From: Zhenhengia yiwuensis
GTDB taxonomy: Bacteria > Bacillota > Clostridia > Lachnospirales > Cellulosilyticaceae
Direction: 5' to 3'
Length of the DNA stretch: 6,295 nt
NCBI RefSeq assembly: GCF_014384995.1
Contig: NZ_JACRSY010000069.1
Span: forward strand, 1-6,295
Positions within the stretch are counted from its first letter, which is position 1, and the number at the start of each line of letters is the position of its first letter. Below are positions 5,059 through 6,295 of this stretch, in pieces. The notes beneath the pieces were generated by a model, which was not told the origin of the DNA, did not search any database, and saw only the letters and a list, made by a program, of their open reading frames with translations. A program made the position numbers and the translations under genes.

Positions 5059-5523
5059 ATGAAAAAATATTCTTTTGCTAAATTTATGTTAATTATAGTT
5101 ATTCTTTCTATTCCCTTATACTTAATGGCTTCTGCATTGAATACCACTAAGGACTTAAATAATTTTTATGAAGAAATTGTCAATATTCAAAATCAACTTA
5201 ATGGACTTTCTCAATCACTATATATCGCTGATCAAAAAGGAGAATCATCAACATCACTACGGCAAAGTTTATCTGTCTATAATGCAAAAATAAAAAATCT
5301 TAATTTAAAAATATTTGATTATGCAGCAAATAATGATATTTCTTCTATTAATAAAATTCGTTTAGAGACTCTTATTATAGCTATTGAATTACTTAATGAC
5401 TTGAATCTTATCTTAAATGAACTTTCGATAAATAAAGATTATGAAATAGAATATAAATTATTTAAATCTTTCTTTTCTACTAATGAATTATTAACTCAAA
5501 GTCTATCAGCATTCCCTCTCTAA
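5059..5523 (+). CDS. Exported or membrane-anchored helical protein, moron-like
   Basis: 154 residues from the ATG at 5059. An ATG at 5047 is in frame, but GAGGTG lies between the two and points to 5059. The N terminus, MKKYSFAKFMLIIVILSIPL then YLMASALN, is a signal peptide or anchor: basic start, hydrophobic 9-23, and an A-S-A site at 24-26 for signal peptidase I. The rest (28-154) looks alpha-helical, with many Asn, Leu, Ile and Ser and no Cys. It acts outside the membrane, but no family is recognised. It is more AT-rich than the minus-strand genes, lies opposite to them, carries its own terminator, and is inserted between two paralogous small genes. Superinfection exclusion or host-surface change is possible but unproven. 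Confidence 0.75.
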   Translation: MKKYSFAKFMLIIVILSIPLYLMASALNTTKDLNNFYEEIVNIQNQLNGLSQSLYIADQKGESSTSLRQSLSVYNAKIKNLNLKIFDYAANNDISSINKIRLETLIIAIELLNDLNLILNELSINKDYEIEYKLFKSFFSTNELLTQSLSAFPL

Positions 5524-5525
5524 TT

Positions 5526-5570
5526 AACTTGCATAAGAAATGTATCTATTTCTTATGCAAGTTTTATTTT
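5526..5570 (+). terminator. Strong intrinsic terminator of the exported-protein gene
   Basis: A perfect 16-bp stem (AACTTGCATAAGAAAT 5526-5541, with 5548-5563), a 6-nt loop, then TTTTATTTT. It begins two bases after the stop codon. The minus strand has an AT-rich 3' flank too, but without a clean T-run. Confidence 0.85.
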
Positions 5571-5596
5571 ATTCACCTAGATGAATTATCAAAAAA

Positions 5597-5755
5597 CTAT
5601 TTTATTACTTTATACTCCAAAAGCACTCGTTCAACTTGTGCTGCTTTATCTTCTTCTGCTAAACTTGAACACATGATACTAGCTATTGTTTCAATACACT
5701 CTTTGTATAAATAACTTTCATATAATTCCTCTATCCCTGCATAGTTGATTTCCAT
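5597..5755 (-). CDS. 52-residue phage protein, paralogue of the 4939-4709 C-terminal domain
   Basis: ATG 5755 is preceded by AAAGGG about 8 nt upstream; the frame ends in TAG at 5599-5597. It begins MEINYAGIEELYESYLYKEC, then IETIASIMCSSLAEEDKAAQ and VERVLLEYKVIK. The shared core with the other copy is ECIETIA-IMCSSLAEE-KA--VE--L--Y-VIK, and the DNA is close too: 36 of 38 bases match between 5668-5705 and 4780-4817 by eye. It lacks the cysteine-rich N terminus of the longer paralogue. The function is unknown. It is shorter than common gene-finding cut-offs and easy to miss. Confidence 0.75.
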   Translation of the reverse strand: MEINYAGIEELYESYLYKECIETIASIMCSSLAEEDKAAQVERVLLEYKVIK

Positions 5756-5788
5756 AGTCTCACCCTTTCCAAAGAACTATTTCATTGA

Positions 5789-5998
5789 CTAAAACCCTGC
5801 ATCATCCGATACTTCTATTTCTAAGGGTACTAATACTAAAAAGCTTCCTTCAGCATCTATTGAACAAGAAATATCATCTGTACTTACATGATAGTGCTCT
5901 TCAGTCAATGTATTATATAAACTAGCTATGCGAACTTCTGTGTCTTCTGGCACATCTGCTATAAACTCTCTTAATTCTCCAACTGTCAATTTAGCCAT
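5789..5998 (-). CDS. Small acidic phage protein, unknown function
   Basis: 69 residues, starting MAKLTVGELREFIADVPEDT. ATG 5998 is chosen because GGAAGGTG lies 5-7 nt before it; the frame is open 17 codons further upstream but without a ribosome site, and that part overlaps the next gene. The pattern 'TVGELREFIADVPEDTEVRI' is a style often seen in small phage and prophage proteins (a helix followed by a strand and a Pro-Glu-Asp turn); no enzyme motif is present. The C-terminal half is beta-like (SFLVLVPLEIEV). It lies between two boundary motifs in the same operon as the neighbouring small genes. Confidence 0.7.
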   Translation of the reverse strand: MAKLTVGELREFIADVPEDTEVRIASLYNTLTEEHYHVSTDDISCSIDAEGSFLVLVPLEIEVSDDAGF

Positions 5999-6023
5999 CT
6001 TATCACCTTCCAAAAGAATTATT

Positions 6024-6242
6024 TTATTTCTTGTAAAGCAATTTTTCATTCACATACCACTCATTATTTTCAACATAGAATTGCTCGTCTGATTTCACAG
6101 TTACAACTACTTCTACGCTAGGTATTCTTACTATGTTACAACTGGCCATAAAATGATTAAACTCTATGCAAGCGAGGTAAGCGGTTAATAACTGAGTATA
6201 TTTCCATACTTCCTTATTAATGAGATAATTACTCCAAGACAT
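6024..6242 (-). CDS. Small protein, unknown function (start uncertain)
   Basis: 72 residues from ATG 6242: a helical first half (NKEVWKYTQLLTAYLACIEF) and a beta-like second half (VEVVVTVKSDEQFYVENNEW), ending KLLYKK. Not recognised. An in-frame TGA directly precedes the ATG, and no Shine-Dalgarno sequence is visible upstream, unlike its neighbours, so it may be translated by coupling, start elsewhere, or be a damaged gene. Its stop lies inside a boundary motif, as for the other genes of this operon, which supports it being real. Confidence 0.55.
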   Translation of the reverse strand: MSWSNYLINKEVWKYTQLLTAYLACIEFNHFMASCNIVRIPSVEVVVTVKSDEQFYVENNEWYVNEKLLYKK

Positions 6243-6282
6243 TCATTGTTTTGGAGTCTTTTACTCTAACTCTATTTGAAAT

Positions 6283-6295
6283 AAGGAGGTACTCT
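6283..6295 (+). promoter_or_regulatory. Plus-strand ribosome-binding site at the right edge
   Basis: AATAAGGAGGTACTCT ends the window. AAGGAGG followed by about 6 nt predicts a plus-strand start codon just outside, that is, another counter-oriented gene. No coding sequence can be read here. Confidence 0.4.

Larger units (their letters stand above)
2817..6030. repeat. Dispersed AT-rich boundary motif, about 13 copies
   Basis: Plus-strand consensus by eye: TCAAAAACNATTTTATT. Copies at about 2817-2835, 2969-2987, 3124-3145, 3268-3290, 3538-3559, 3711-3736, 3964-3985, 4134-4154, 4701-4723, 4952-4974, 5588-5610, 5769-5792 and 6010-6030. On the minus strand each is AATAAAATNGTTTTTGA, usually just after a stop codon and just before a ribosome site. 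In three copies the plus-strand end forms the -35 of an RNA cassette. Individual copies vary at several positions. Confidence 0.6.

Noticed and set aside
5529..5714. Plus-strand open frame over the terminator and the 5755-5597 gene
   Set aside because: It begins inside the terminator hairpin, has no ribosome site, and is the shadow of the minus-strand paralogue.

Overview
This window looks like part of a temperate phage or prophage of a low-GC Gram-positive host, most likely a clostridial Bacillota. It is AT-rich, uses strong AGGAGG-type ribosome sites, and carries the start of a packaging module: large terminase (partial, at the left edge), small terminase, a D12-class DNA adenine methylase, a sigma-region-4-like late regulator and an ORF6N-domain antirepressor-type protein. 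No capsid, integrase or host gene is inside the window, so prophage versus free phage cannot be decided here.

Layout, reading in the main (minus) direction from right to left: two small unknown genes (6242-6024, 5998-5789); a 52-codon gene (5755-5597) and its larger paralogue with a cysteine-rich N terminus (4939-4709); two more small unknown genes (3922-3725, 3524-3291); the ORF6N protein (2802-2107); the sigma-like regulator (2078-1566); a GC-rich intergenic element (about 1546-1454) that looks like a short structured RNA with its own promoter and T-tract; then dam (1383-628), terS (612-172) and terL (194 to the edge), tightly packed.

The unusual part is the gaps between the small minus-strand genes. 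Nearly every long gap is filled by a plus-strand unit with its own signals. Two are protein-coding moron-like genes: a three-helix membrane protein (4303-4566, with a 30-bp palindrome over its promoter and a perfect hairpin terminator) and an exported or membrane-anchored helical protein (5059-5523, with a 16-bp hairpin terminator). Three are copies of one non-coding cassette (about 3018-3123, 3589-3710, 4013-4133). Each has a TTGAWT-17 bp-TATAMT promoter, then a GATAGG/CCTATC hairpin starting at the predicted transcription start, then a long AATACTCCTT.. hairpin ending in a T-run. Stem base pairs are kept by compensatory changes while the loops diverge and contain UCCU-type motifs. Two further related hairpins (2919-2957, 3229-3261) flank the first cassette.

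A short AT-rich motif, roughly TCAAAAACNATTTTATT on the plus strand, recurs about 13 times at the boundaries of these modules. On the minus strand it lies between a stop codon and the next ribosome site; on the plus strand it supplies the -35 box of the RNA cassettes. My inference is that the region is a cassette-shuffling zone of a phage genome, with counter-transcribed small RNAs that may act on ribosome-binding sites of the phage genes. The promoters, stems and T-runs are visible in the sequence; the regulatory role is hypothesis.
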